Shown here one piece after another: positions 1-10,620 of a DNA stretch of 64,000 nucleotides (within the stretch, counting starts at the first letter, position 1; each line of letters opens with the position of its first letter). The notes beneath the pieces are model-generated. The model was given only the letters and a program-made list of their open reading frames with translations. It searched no databases and was not told where the DNA came from. The DNA lies in the NCBI GenBank assembly GCA_036417435.1, contig CM070899.1, forward strand, positions 1,059,001 to 1,123,000, read 5' to 3'. The DNA is from Inia geoffrensis. Lineage: Eukaryota > Chordata > Mammalia > Artiodactyla > Iniidae. The translations under genes were made by a program, and so were the position numbers.

Positions 1-140
1 TCCATCACCCCCCTCCCTCCATCACCCCCTTCCCTCCATCACCCCCCTTCCCCCATCACCCCCCCGCCCTCCATCACCCCCTCCCTCCATCACCCCCTCC
101 CTCCATCACTCCCCTCCCTCCATCACCCCCCTCCCTCTGA
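1..140. repeat. Pyrimidine-rich minisatellite, cut by window edge
   Basis: About nine imperfect tandem copies of a 13-17 base unit built on 'ctccctccatcaccccc'. The array runs off the left edge, so its full length is unknown. One strand is almost pure C/T with spaced CATC words. No gene is visible in it. Confidence 0.85.
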
Positions 141-1280
141 CCTTCCCTCCCCCTCTTCCATCCACCCCTCCACAAAGTGCTCCTTACAGTTCCACGAGGT
201 GGGGAGGGAGCCAGGCACAGTGAGGCCCACCCTTGCTGTCCTGGGGTCCATGGAAGGAGGCAGGAACTGAGGAGGGGAGCCCCGAGACCCCTCGGGGCTG
301 CCCGGCCACCTTGAGCAGCCCAGGCTACCCTCCCTGGGCTCTTTCCTCAGGTGTGTCCCAGACCAGCGCTCCCTGGAAGGACACCCTGCTGTTTTTTCAC
401 TGATGTACTCCCAGCTCCCTGGACAGGGCCTGTGCCTAAGCAGGGCCTGTTGCTGTTCCCTGAGGGACCGATGGTCGCGTGCGTGGGCGAGCACCCTGCC
501 AGCTGGGGAGACCCACCCGGGCTCCCCCGACGTTTCAGCACTCACATGTGTCCAAGTATTTGAAAAGTCAACAACCTAACAGCCCCGTTCCACCAGACAC
601 ACCACGGCTCCCAGCCCTGACAAATACACTCGCACATCCGGTGCAGGGTCAGGCCCCCTCCGGGGCCCACCCTCACTCCGCCGGGCTCGGGAGTGGCCGC
701 AGCCCACAGGTGTGCACACCGGGCAGACCCCGTGGGGACAGGCCCAAGGAGAAGCCATGGCAGTGGCGGGGGAGGTGAGCTCTGAACGGTTTGGCTGGGA
801 ACCCGGGGTCACATGGTCTGGAGTTGTCTAGAAGAGGCGGCACAACCCCAGGAAGGCACACTGCTGCCCAAAGCCTCCTGACCCAGCTAGAGGGACCTGC
901 CGGAGAGGCCCTCCTGAGTGGACAGGAAAGCACGCAGACATTCATGGGAGTGCTTGGTCCTAGCGGGGAAATAGCCGCGCTCCCCGTGTTACTCTAAGAC
1001 CTCCCGGAAACCCCTGACGTCGGAGGACAGCTCGCTTTGGACGAGGTATTTCACCCCGGCCAGCCCAGCGTTGTCACCTGTGATTTGGGAATGGCCACGG
1101 GACCTGCCCGCAGGGCTGTTGGGGACGCTCACGGGCATCACGTCTGTCCCCCGCTTAAGCTGTGCCTGACACCGAGCGGGCGCTCAGAACTTAGAGCCTC
1201 GTTTCAGCTTCCTCGGTGGTCTTTCCCCGGGGTCCTGCGAAGACCCAAGTTCTTGATGACCAAGGCCCGCCTGTCCCAGT
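141..1280. other. Gene-free GC-rich stretch, nothing recognised
   Basis: Unique-looking GC-rich sequence. Open frames are short, overlap on both strands, and show no domain or splice pattern I can recognise. If human gene order holds, this lies on the GPR132 side of CDCA4, but I see no seven-transmembrane coding sequence here. Confidence 0.5.
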
Positions 1281-1790
1281 GACGGCCCCTAGAGGGTGCC
1301 CGCGAGGCTGAGCGCGCCGTGCAAGTCCGGCCCGCGGCCGCCAGGGGGCAGCACCGCCCGAGGCGGCGGCGGCGGCGGCGGCGGCGAACTAGGCGGCCCC
1401 ACCGCGGCCTGGGTCTGAGCGCCCCTTCCTCGCCGGATCCGGACCCGCTAGAGCGGTTCTAACGGGAGAAACCGCGCGGGACCACGCAGGCAGGACGTGC
1501 GGAGCCGGGCCCAAAGCCCGGTCTGAGAAGGGGAAGAGAAGCCGAGAGAGGCCCTGCGCCCGGTGACAAGTGACAGTGACGTGATGGTTGACGGTGACAT
1601 CAACCGGTGCTCCCGGCCTCGTGCGAATCCTGGGAAACGGCAGGGTCACGGGGCTTCGGGGCTGGGCCCCGGGGGATGGGCGCACACCCCTGGGGCGGGC
1701 AGGGCGGGGAGCAGCAGGGCCGGCCGCCAGGGCCGCGCAGCAGGGAGGCCCTCCCGGGAGGCACCCAGAGCACACCCGCCACCAGCCGGG
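1281..1790. promoter_or_regulatory. CpG island with CGG run, owner gene unknown
   Basis: Dense CpG content, a (GGC)n run at about 1362-1386, many GC-box-like words and a CTCF-like site. No coding exon with a matching splice donor was found on either side within reach. It may be a promoter for an unannotated or non-coding transcript, or an insulator-type element. An old L1 fragment abuts it on the right. Confidence 0.55.
1338..1354 (+). promoter_or_regulatory. CTCF-like binding motif, forward
   Basis: The core ccgccagggggcagcac closely matches the established CTCF core (CCASYAGRKGGCAGC type). It lies inside a CpG island beside a CGG run. Occupancy is inference only. Confidence 0.6.
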
Positions 1791-1814
1791 GCAGCTGCTG
1801 TGGACGCGGTCTGC

Positions 1815-2322
1815 CGGTGCCTCAAATTTACACGTGACCCAGCAATGCCGCTCCGAGGGCGTAGCCAAGAGTGTTGAAAGCATCCGTGTACACATTGTTG
1901 GGAGCAGCATTATCCCCAGTAGCCAGATGTCCATAGCAAAACGTGGTCTATCACACAATGGACTGTCACTCGGCCACGAAAAGGAATGGAGTTCTGACCC
2001 CTGTTACAGTGTGGCCGAGCCTCAAAAACATGACAAGTGAGAGGCCAGACACAAAAGGCCACATAAAGCATGATGCCATTTCTAAGAGGTGTCCAGAGTA
2101 GGGAAATCCATAGAAACAGAGGGGAGATAGGTGGTCGCCTGGGGCTGGGGGCGGGGCAGTAGGGCGTGATAGCTAAAGGGCAGGGGGCTCTTTCTGAGGG
2201 GATGAAAGTGTTCTAACATTGACGTATCTGTGGATACACTAAAAACACTGGCTTGTGCACTTTAAAAGGGTGAGCTGTATGGTATGTGGTCACATCTCAA
2301 TAAAACTGTTTTAAAAAAAAAG
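1815..2322 (+). mobile_element. Old LINE-1 / HAL1-like 3' end
   Basis: Diverged sense-strand 3' end: 'acccagcaatgccgctcc', a block matching the usual 'tagccagatgtccatagcaa' ORF2-tail region, a 'gcctggggctggggg' stretch, then 'ctcaataaaactgtttt' and an A tail. It is heavily mutated and 5'-truncated; no coding capacity remains. Confidence 0.75.
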
Positions 2323-3445
2323 ACACATCAGACCCCCTTCATCCAGACTGCAGCCTCAAGTCCCCTGAAGGGACATTCTGGGGCCACCACAGCTCAAAGG
2401 AGGGTGGGCTGAGAGGCCTCAGCCCCAGTGGTCCCCATGTATCCCCTGCTCATGGCTCTGGGGCTCCACAGCCCCCTAGTGACAGAGGCCTAGGTTTCAG
2501 GCAATGGGCAGGCAGGGTGGGCAGGGTGGCTGAGGGTCCCCAGTGGGCTCTGCCCTCAGCCCTGCCAGATCACCTCCCAGTCTCACCCCAGGGTGTCAGG
2601 CGAGGTAAGCAGGGTACCTGTTGTTTCTGATGCTCAGGAGATAATCACCTTCCTCCATCATGACCATTCCTGACCCACCTGGAGATGACAGGCCAGGCCA
2701 CCCTGCCCTGCCCGCCCCTCCACTGCTGGGTTTGGGCTCTGGGTGGGCTCTGATTGCGTCTCAAGTTTCAGCCTACAGCAGAATCCCCTGGTGGGCCTGT
2801 TGAAACACAGACAGACAGAGCCTAGCCCCGGAGCTTCTGGGTTGGAGAATCTGCATCCCTAACAAGCTCCCAGAAGATATTGCTGCTGCGGGGTGCAGGC
2901 TACACCTGGAGAACCTCTGCCCTAAGCCAGACGCCACTGGAAAGGCATGTGTTCGATTGTGGCCAGTGAGAGGCGGGCCAGGACTTCAGTTTGCCTCCTG
3001 GAGGAAAGGCTCTCTCTTTCTCCAGAACTCCTTTGAGACTGGGTGCCAAGGTCTGGGGCTGCAGCAGCCGCTCTGAGACTCTGGAGGCAAAGCCGTCTGA
3101 GCGGGAAGCCCGCATGCAGGGGAGGAGCTTTGGGCTCTGCACTGGCCCATCCTGCTCCTCGGCCTATTCAGGGCTTGTGGCATTTGCCTCCAGTCCACCT
3201 CAGCCCTTGTGCCCAGGACCTGCTCCTTGTCAGCAGCTGTGCCAGCCACACGCTGATCGCCCCCTTTTACTTCCTTCAGCTCTCTCACGCTGCCTCCCCT
3301 GCCGTGTCTCTTCAGTTTCATAAGGACACCGTTTTCTTTCCTTTCTTATTACATCCATGTATACTTACAGAAGTTGCACTTTTCCTAAACATTTGCTTGC
3401 CTATATAGGCACCCATGGAAACTATATAGAATTATTTTCTGTATA
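2323..3445. other. Gene-free stretch around a MER5-type remnant
   Basis: Apart from the MER5-like block at 2757-2925, this is unique sequence. Short overlapping frames on both strands at 2900-3400 have no recognisable domain or splice structure. Confidence 0.5.
2757..2925 (+). mobile_element. MER5-like hAT DNA transposon remnant
   Basis: Recognised from the order of words 'cagcagaatcccctggtggg', 'ctgttgaaacacagaca', 'ggagaatctgcatccctaac' and a 'cacctggagaacctctgc' end. These match the non-autonomous MER5A family pattern shared by placental mammals. Non-coding. Confidence 0.7.
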
Positions 3446-3748
3446 TACTTTTTTTTTTAATTTATTAATTAATTTATTTCTTTTTGGCTGTGTTGGGTCT
3501 TCGTTGCTGTGCGAGGGCTTTCTCTAGTTGTGGCGAGCGGGAGCTACTCTTCATCGCGGTGCACGGGACTCTCATTGTCGCGGCCTCTCTTGTTGCGGAG
3601 CACAGGCTCCAGACGCGCAGGCTCAGTAGTTGTGGCGCACGGGCTTAGTTGCTCCGCGGCATGTGGGATCTTCCCAGACCAGGGCTCGAACCTGTGTCCC
3701 CTGCATTGGCAGGCAGATTCTCAACCACTGCACCACCAGGCAAGCCCC
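3446..3748 (-). mobile_element. CHR-type SINE, long form, antisense
   Basis: T-rich 5' edge on the plus strand, then the 'ggctgtgttgggtcttcgtt' body, and on the right the tRNA-related head ('gcaggcagattctcaaccac...accaccaggcaagccc'). This is the extended variant carrying the 'tctctagttgtggcgagcgg' module. Similar copies occur at 9.4, 17.4, 18.5 and 51.4 kb. Confidence 0.85.
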
Positions 3749-3861
3749 TGTGTATATACTTTTATCTAACTTTTAGTTTTGAAATAATTTCCAATTTACA
3801 GAAAAGCAGCACACACAGTTTTGTGGAGTTAAAGAGACTAAAGTAGGAGCCAGGACAGACC

Positions 3862-4242
3862 TGTAGGGGAAGCTCTCATGCCTACTATGCATTATCAATT
3901 ACCCCAAACAGGAAACAACGTTTACCTACATCTCCCACAAAAGGTGCCTCCAATTACAATCCAACAGGAAGAAAACTTCTCTCTGCCCCACGACAGCCCA
4001 ACCAATGAGAAGCCTTCATAGTTGGGACTTGGGACTCTGAGCTCGCTCCCACTCTTTGGGTATCACAGCCCCTCCCAGCTCCCTTCTTTTCCCTATAAAA
4101 GCAAGTTCCTCCTCCTCGTTTTCTGGGTTTGCCTGGGGTCCACCATGGTTCACATATGCAGAATTGCTATTCCTCTGACTATTCCTGAATAAACTCACTT
4201 TTGCTGGTAAAATAACTGGCTACTATATGATTAAAGTTGACA
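3862..4242 (+). mobile_element. Endogenous retrovirus LTR
   Basis: Roughly 380 bases starting TG and ending CA, with a TATA box (tataaaa, 4094-4100), a polyadenylation signal (AATAAA, 4188-4193) and a CCAAT word upstream. A primer-binding-site-like sequence follows directly at about 4245-4262. That order (U3 signals, poly(A) signal, CA end, PBS) fits the 5' LTR of an old ERV1-like provirus. The left boundary is approximate. Remnant only. Confidence 0.65.
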
Positions 4243-5938
4243 TATTTGGTGTCAGAAGTGGGGTCCAAAGGAGGCAAACCCTGAGAAATGACAGCTCGTG
4301 GAATGCAGTGACGTGCCCACACTGAGCCCCTGTGCTCATCACTTCTGTGAGCTGCCACCTGCTTTCAGTTTGGTTTGGTGCATCTGCTCTTGGATTCCAC
4401 ACCCCGCCCTTTTTGTGTTTTGAGCTCTCAGACTTTACATGGGATCTGGAAAGGTTTTGTCCTTTCTGGTTCAAGGCTTTGTCCCTGGTAAGTACTCAGT
4501 TGTTTTCTGGAGTGCGGTAACAGGGTTCTCTTTTGGGGATCATGCTAACTGGGACCTTTATTCCTTTTGGCATCTGGGCAAGGACTCTAGCAACTATCTT
4601 GGGTTTCCAGGAGAACTTAGGGAAATGGCATCCCAGTCTCCTAAATTCTCTGAGGGCAGCCTGCCTTCATGGACTCTGGCCAGTTTCATATGCAAAAACT
4701 ATGGACCCCCATATGCACACTTTAACTAAGTGGGCCAAAAAAACTAAAAGTAATCCAGAATTACAGTGCACATTATGGGGAACTTTTAATCTCAAACTCA
4801 TTTTTGTTAGGATTACATTGGAGGACCGTGGTCCTAAAATTAAACAAAATGAATGGTAGATTTATTTTTATTGGCACCTAAAAGCTTCCAAATGTGCACA
4901 AAACTCTACAATTGCCTCTTTGCAAGATACCGTTTCTAAATTGGCCAGAACAACAACAAAAACCTAGAAAAGAACGAATGGCTTATGAAGCCTGGGGCTC
5001 CTTGTGTTCACCCCTCCCCCAGCTTCTTTGTCTTGTCTTCCCTGCCCACTTTGTCTCAGACTCCACCCCTTTGTCTCAGGCCCCACCCCCTTGACTCAGA
5101 CCCCACCCCTTTGGTTCAGACCCCACCCACTTTGTCTCAGCCTCAGCCCTTAGCACCATCTCTCTCTCTCCTCCTCAGCAAAAACCTGCCCCTTTAAAAC
5201 TGGATCCAAATGCTAAACCTTTAATTAACTGTTTCTACCTTAACTGGAGCAAATAACAACTAGAAGGAAAGATTTAAATAGCAATTGCCCTAGGTTTTGA
5301 TTATAGACAAATATACTCCAAAACTTCTAGGAGAAAACTTGCTTTCTGTTTCTGTTTGTTGAAGCCTTTTGGTAAGTCACCACCCTGTTCTAAAGGGAGA
5401 AACTTTGTTTGAAATAAGTCCACCTTAAGGGGCACCCTTAAAAGAGAGGATTCCGAGCATCTCTGGTGACCATGTAATGCTTTCTTTGATTGGTATGCAG
5501 AAACTTCTAAAAGACAAATTGACTCCATAAACAGCTCGAAAAGGATCCTTACAGCACAGTTTGGATCTAACTATTCTTTTGAGCTTATATCTGAGACATG
5601 GCTAGAATTTTAAATGAAACTGTAAGGTCCCTGTTTGCATCTATCTGTATTTTCATGTGTGCCTATATATGTGTTGTAGATGTGTGGTATTATTTTTCTC
5701 TTCTATCTCTGGTTGGTATTGTTAACATTAATTTGTAAAAGGGCACTAATTAAGTGGTTTAAAAACAAACAAGCCCTTATATGAATTAAAATATAACAGA
5801 CTGGCCTAGGTGCTTTTTTGGGGTTTATGTGATCTAGGATTAATTTTGGTGAATTAAAGCTAACTTGGAGTTGTTTGTTTAATGAAAATAAACATGTCTT
5901 TGGAGTTATCAACGCTGAGAAGAAGGCAGCCATTCTAA
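4243..5938 (+). mobile_element. Degenerate ERV leader/internal region (probable)
   Basis: Begins with a PBS-like sequence (4245-4262) right after the LTR. What follows is a pyrimidine-rich tract of degenerate 'ctttgtctcagactccaccc' repeats (5030-5150) and A/T-rich sequence broken by stops in all frames. Assignment to the provirus rests on position; no intact gag or pol is readable. Confidence 0.45.
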
Positions 5939-7112
5939 GACCTAAATAGACATTTCTCCAAAGAGGATATACAGATTGCCAACAAACACATGAAAGAATG
6001 CTCAACATCATTAATCATTAGAGAAAAGCAAATCAAAACTACAATGAGGGGCTTCCCTGGTGGCACAGAGGTTGAGAGTCCACCTGCCGATGCAGGGGAC
6101 ACGGGTTCGTGCCCCGGTCCGGGAAGATCCCACATGCCGCGGAGCGGATGGGCCCGTGAGCCATGGCCACTGAGCCTGCGCGTCCGGAGCCTGATAGGCC
6201 ACAACGGTGAGAGGCCCGCGTAATGCAAAAACAAACAAACAAACAAACAAAAAACTACAATGAGATATCACCTCACACCAGTCAGAATGGCCATCATCTA
6301 AAAATCTACAAACAATAAATGCTGAATAGGGTGTGGAGAAAAGGGAACACTCTTGCACTGTTGGTGGGAATGTGAATTGGTACAGCCACTATGGAGAAGA
6401 GTATGGAGGTTCCTTGAAAAACTAAAAATAGAACTACCATACGACCCAGCAATCCCACTACTGGGCATATACCCTGAGAAAACCATAATTCAAAAAGAGC
6501 CATGTACCACAATGTTCATTGCAGCTCTACTTACAATAGCCAGGACATGGAAGCAACCTAAGTGTCCATCAACAGATGAATAGATAAAGAAGATGTGGCA
6601 CATATATACAATGGAATATTAGCCATAAAAAGAAACGAAATTGAGTTATTTGTAGTGAGGTGGATGGGCCTAGAGTCTGTCATACAGAATGAGGTAAGTC
6701 AGAAAGAGAAAAACAAATACCGTATGCTAACACATATATGTGGAATCTTAAAAAAAAAAAAAAGGTTCTGAAGAACTTAGGGGCAGGACAGGAATAAAGA
6801 CGCAGACGTAGAGAATGAACTTAAGGACACGGGGAGGGGGAAGGGTAAGCTGGGACGAAGTGAGAGAGTGGCATGGACATATACACGCTACCTAATGTAA
6901 AATGGATGCCTAGTGGGAAGCAGCCGCGTAGCACAGGGAGATCAGCTCGGTGCTTTGTGACCACCTAGAGGGGTGGGAGGGAGATGCAAGAGGGAGGGGA
7001 TATGGGGATATATGTATATGTATAGCTGATTCACTTTGTTATAAAGCAGAGAGTAACACACCATTGTAAAGCAATTATACTCCAACAAAGATGTTAAAAA
7101 AAAAAAAAAAAG
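5939..7112 (+). mobile_element. 5'-truncated LINE-1, split by a SINE
   Basis: Sense-strand L1 3' segment: C-terminal ORF2 (a stretch at about 6353-6583 still reads as the ORF2p tail, with a PLLGIYP-type motif and ARTWKQPKCPS), then the 3' UTR with 'tggaatattagccataaaaa' and a terminal A tract near 7094-7112. The ORF2 part is interrupted by a SINE at 6049-6250. No promoter or ORF1 remains, so the copy is inactive. Confidence 0.9.
6049..6250 (+). mobile_element. CHR-2-type SINE inserted in L1
   Basis: Sense copy starting 'gggcttccctggtggcacag' with a (caaa)n tail. It is flanked by a perfect 14-base duplication aaaactacaatgag at 6035-6048 and 6251-6264, which is L1 sequence. This proves that it inserted after the L1. 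Confidence 0.95.
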
Positions 7113-7174
7113 AAATGAATATGCTCAAACTACAATAAAAGATTTAAAATTTTTTTAAAAAGCAGGCATTCTAC

Positions 7175-7356
7175 CTATTTATTTATTAATATTTGTTTTT
7201 TTATTTAGGCTGCTCTGGGTCTTAGTTGTGGCACGTGGGATCTTTTTTAGTTGCGGCATGCATGTGAGATCTAGTTCCCAGATGACCAGGGGTCAAACCC
7301 GGGCCCCCTGCTTTGGGAGCGCAGTCTTAGGCACTGGACCACCATGAAAGTCCCCT
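7175..7356 (-). mobile_element. Degenerate tRNA-derived SINE, antisense
   Basis: An older, diverged relative of the CHR elements: 'ggctgctctgggtcttagtt', 'gaccaggggtcaaacccggg', and a 'ggaccaccatgaaagtccc' head end. Substitution load is clearly higher than in the other SINE copies of the window. Confidence 0.65.
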
Positions 7357-9186
7357 ACCTGGGTTTGTTGGTCAGACAAGTTCATGTTATCTTTGTTAAA
7401 TAATTTGTCAGCAAGAAAAATAACTGGGTATGATAAAATTTTTCATGAGTGATCTAAATATGACTGTTGAAAACAAATGAATTGAATGGATGTGGATGAG
7501 ATACAAGTTTCTAGGTAAACCTTTTAAATAGGTTCCTCAGACCTTTTTGGTAACCTGAAATCTTACAGTTCTGCTAAGTTAAATTAAATGCTGGGTAGTC
7601 ATTAAACATCTAGATTATTCCCAAATAAGATAAAATACTGAAACATAACTAAAAATAGTTTCATTCACTTTTGGCTTCCTTTCCAAAGGAAATAGATTAT
7701 TTTGGTCTATTGGTAAACATGCCACACTGGAAAATTTACTACAAGGATAATATGCTATTAGGAATTATGAATTGTATTGATAAATTTGCTAGTAACAGAC
7801 CATTCATAATTGTTTAAAACTACTAGAAATAATAAAGGAAAACAACTCTGTATACAAGGAAAGTAGGATGTGTGTTTTTGGTAAGCAAAGGTATGAGGAA
7901 CGGAAATGCACTTTGTTGAGGGAAAGAAAGTACTTTTGTTCTAAACTGAATCTGATTGTTTCAGAATAGGAAAACGGAAAGACAGGACAGAAGCTGGATG
8001 GTAATACTAAGCTGTAGGTTTGTGGAAAAGGAATCTTAAAAAAAGGAAATTTATGTGTGGTCAAGATGGCTAAAATTGAACTGCTATTACAAGGGATTTA
8101 AAAATAAGCTTTAAAATCAGCAGTGTACTTATGTAACACTAAAACCTAAGCTTCATATGCTAACAGGACAAGGTTTTCTTGAATTGTTGCCTGCTTCGGA
8201 TAAGAGATTGTGAAAGGTTTTTCCTTACCTTTTAGCAATCTGCTTAGAAAACCAAAATTGTGTTTTACCCAGATTATTTCCTGTGTTTCAGGTTGTCTTA
8301 AATCAGGTATTTGATTACTTAAGAAAACTGAATCTTCTCAATATTAAAAGAGCTACATTTTGCTAACAACTATGTAACTTTTTGCATTTATCTTTGAAAT
8401 CTTTTATCATTACTTTGGTCAAATACATAATTAAGCATCATTTCTTAATGGTCCATTGTCCTGTTTGAGCAAATGTCCAAAATCTTTTGATATTTTTGAC
8501 AGACTTTCCAAAAGTTGGGTTCTAAGTGAAGTCTTTCTGACCTTGAAGTAACTCTGGGCTCTTCCAGCAGGCCTTTGGAAAAGCTCAAAGGATTTGTCTC
8601 TCACCCGGTAAAATGTTAAACTAATCAGGCTTACTTGATATTAAATTACATGGGGCTCTTGTTAAAGAAGAAGGAATACTAAACCTTTTAGCTTTATATT
8701 TGTATGGGTATGTATTAATATAACTATTCCAAAATTGCATGAAATTCCCCAAATTCTGAGATGTCCTGATATAATGTCATCAGTCATAATTTAAAAGTAG
8801 ATGACAGAAATAAGATCTTCGTTGAGCTTGGGGATTTCCCTTGCTGTGTAGTAAAGAAAGGAAAGCTGCCCAAGGAGGGGTGTGGTCTTTGCCCTCGGGT
8901 CCTGGGAGGGGATGTCCTGCCAGCTAGTAGTGTTTTGCTGGGGGCCTGGGGCCACACCACATAGTCTAAGATGAGATTTAGGGTGGGGGTGTGAAAGCCC
9001 CAAGCGGGCACGGATCCTCCTGGCTCCAGCCCCACACACGGAAGACGTAATCTTTATCTCTGCATCCTTTCGCAGTAATAAACCATGACAATAACAGTTT
9101 TCATCTAGTTTTGTGAGTCCTTCTGTGTATCCTATTTAGGACCTCTCCACCAAGAAGTTATTTTTTAAAGAAACATCCTCTCCTTT
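7357..9186. other. AT-rich gene-free stretch, ERV-like end at right
   Basis: AT-rich with stops in every frame. The right 330 bases (about 8800-9130) become GC-richer and include an AATAAA-like signal ('cagtaataaaccatgac') followed by 'ttttgtgagtccttctgtg', the look of an LTR R/U5 end. It does not resemble the 3.9-4.2 kb LTR, so it may belong to a different element. No gene seen. Confidence 0.4.
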
Positions 9187-9401
9187 CCTTTTTTTTTTTT
9201 TTTTTTTGCGGTACGCGGGCCTCTCACTGTTGTGGCCTCTCCCGTTGCGGAGCACAGGCTCCGGACGCGCAGGCTCAGTGGCCATGGCTCACGGGCCCAG
9301 CCGCTCCGCGGCACGTGGGATCTTCCCGGACCGGGGCACGAACCCGTGTCCCCTGCATCGGCAGGCGGACTCTCAACCACTGCGCCACCAGGGAAGCCCC
9401 T
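9187..9401 (-). mobile_element. CHR-2-type SINE, antisense
   Basis: Plus strand shows a T run, 'gcggtacgcgggcctctcac', the CpG-rich body and the 'gcgccaccagggaagcccc' head. It is little diverged from the copies at 6.0 and 24.0 kb and still CpG-rich, so relatively young. Confidence 0.92.
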
Positions 9402-9727
9402 CCATTTTTTAATTAATTAATTAATTTTTGGCTGCGTTGGGTCTTCGTTGCTGCGTGCAGGCTTTCTCTAGTTGAGGCGAGCGGGGTTGCTCTTCGTTGT
9501 GGTGCGTGGGCTTCTCATTGCGGTGCTTCTCTTGTTGCGGAGCACGGGCTCTAGGCGCGCGGGCGTCAGTAGTTGTGGCTCGCGGGCTCTCGAGCGCAGG
9601 CTCAGTAGTTGTGGCGCACGGGCTTAGTTGCTCCGTGGCGTGTGGGATCTTCCCAGACCAGGGCACGAACCCGTGTCCCCTGCAATGGCAGGCGGATTCT
9701 TAACCACTGAGCCACCAGGGAAGTCTC
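9402..9727 (-). mobile_element. CHR-type SINE, long form, antisense
   Basis: Lies back to back with the preceding SINE. (aatt)n edge, 'ggctgcgttgggtcttcgtt', then the 'tctctagttgaggcgagcgg' module and a tRNA-like head ending 'gagccaccagggaagtc'. The pair ends about 100 bases before the CDCA4 promoter block. Confidence 0.9.
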
Positions 9728-9824
9728 TCCTTTCGACTTTTGTGATTTCATTTCTTACAGGTAAACCTGAAGCCCCTGGAGGGACGAGCAGTCCAGGGAG
9801 AAGAGGCGCCAGGCTTCCCTCCGC

Positions 9825-9980
9825 CACCCCGTCCTCTCCCCCTCCCCAACCCTATTCCTCTCCCCTCCCCAACCCTATTCCTCTCCCCCTGCCCCACCCC
9901 GTCCTCTCCCCCTCCCCCACCCCGTCCTCCGTCCTCTCCCCCTCCCCGTCCTCTCCCCCTCCCCCACCCCGTCCTCTCCG
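9825..9980. repeat. C/T-rich minisatellite upstream of CDCA4
   Basis: About seven imperfect copies of 'ccgtcctctccccctccccc' and 'ccaaccctattcctctcccc'. The complementary strand is G-run rich with four or more G tracts per 30 bases, so it could form G-quadruplexes. It sits at the left edge of the CDCA4 CpG island. Confidence 0.85.
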
Positions 9981-10620
9981 GCCCTACCAGCCCCGCCCTC
10001 CGGAGGCCAGCGCAGGCGCACTGGGGCCGCGCGCGGAGACCTGGGAGCCGCCGGGGGCGGGGCGGCCGAGGGCGCGGGCCCAACGGCCAACGCGGCCGCG
10101 CGGGAACTCGGGCGCCAGGCCCCGCCCGTGGTTTGAACCAGAGGCTCCGCCCTCGCGCCCGGCCAATCAGCGGGCGGGACGGCCGGCGCCACGGCGACCC
10201 ATTGTGGGCGCTGCGCGGCCCCGCCCCCGGCGGCCCCTCCTTGGTGGCCCCGCCCCCCCTGGCGGCCCCTCCCTCGGCAGTGGCGCGGGCGGCGCGGGCG
10301 GCGCGGACGCGGGCTGCCAGGTGAGCTTATCGGCTGGGCCCGGGCCTTTGTGTAGCGGCGGGGTCCCCTGGAGGGCTCGGCCGTGGACGGGGGCCCTGGG
10401 AGACTGTGGGGTCCTTGGGGGGCTACCTGGGGCGGGGGGCCCGGAGGGCTGAGGACAGCCTGGGGAGTTGGGGGGGGCTAGGGGTAGTCCGGGGGAGGGG
10501 GCGGCCTGGGGGTCCGGGGGCGCGTCGGAGGAGGGGGCGCAGCCGCAATGACCGGCGCCCCCCTCCCGCTCGACGAGTGACCGGCTCCTGGGATTCTCTC
10601 TCTGCAGCCGCACACTAAAC
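9981..10620 (+). promoter_or_regulatory. CDCA4: CDCA4 CpG-island promoter and non-coding exon 1
   Basis: Very CpG-dense with several GC boxes and a CCAAT box at 10163-10167 inside 'ggccaatcagcgggcgg'. No TATA box is visible. A good splice donor (gctgccag|gtgagc) lies at 10320/10321 and pairs with the acceptor at 19080/19081 just before the CDCA4 start codon. I infer that exon 1 is wholly untranslated and ends at 10320. The transcription start is probably between about 10200 and 10290 but cannot be fixed by eye. Confidence 0.75.

Noticed and set aside
6049..6250. tRNA genes in SINE heads
   Set aside because: SINE heads here keep only A/B-box-like traces of the parent tRNA and lack a foldable anticodon arm; they are retroposons. 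The same holds for the other SINE copies.
6353..6583. Coding gene of 76 residues ([14 protein letters not shown]...)
   Set aside because: It is the C-terminal remnant of L1 ORF2 in a truncated, inactive copy.
1..10000. GPR132 coding exon expected beyond CDCA4 in the human order
   Set aside because: I searched for a long seven-transmembrane frame and found none; GPR132 is probably outside the window to the left.
9628..10452. 274-codon plus-strand frame across the CDCA4 promoter
   Set aside because: It starts in a SINE, crosses a C/T minisatellite and CpG island, is Pro/Arg-rich by composition, and ignores the exon 1 donor at 10320.
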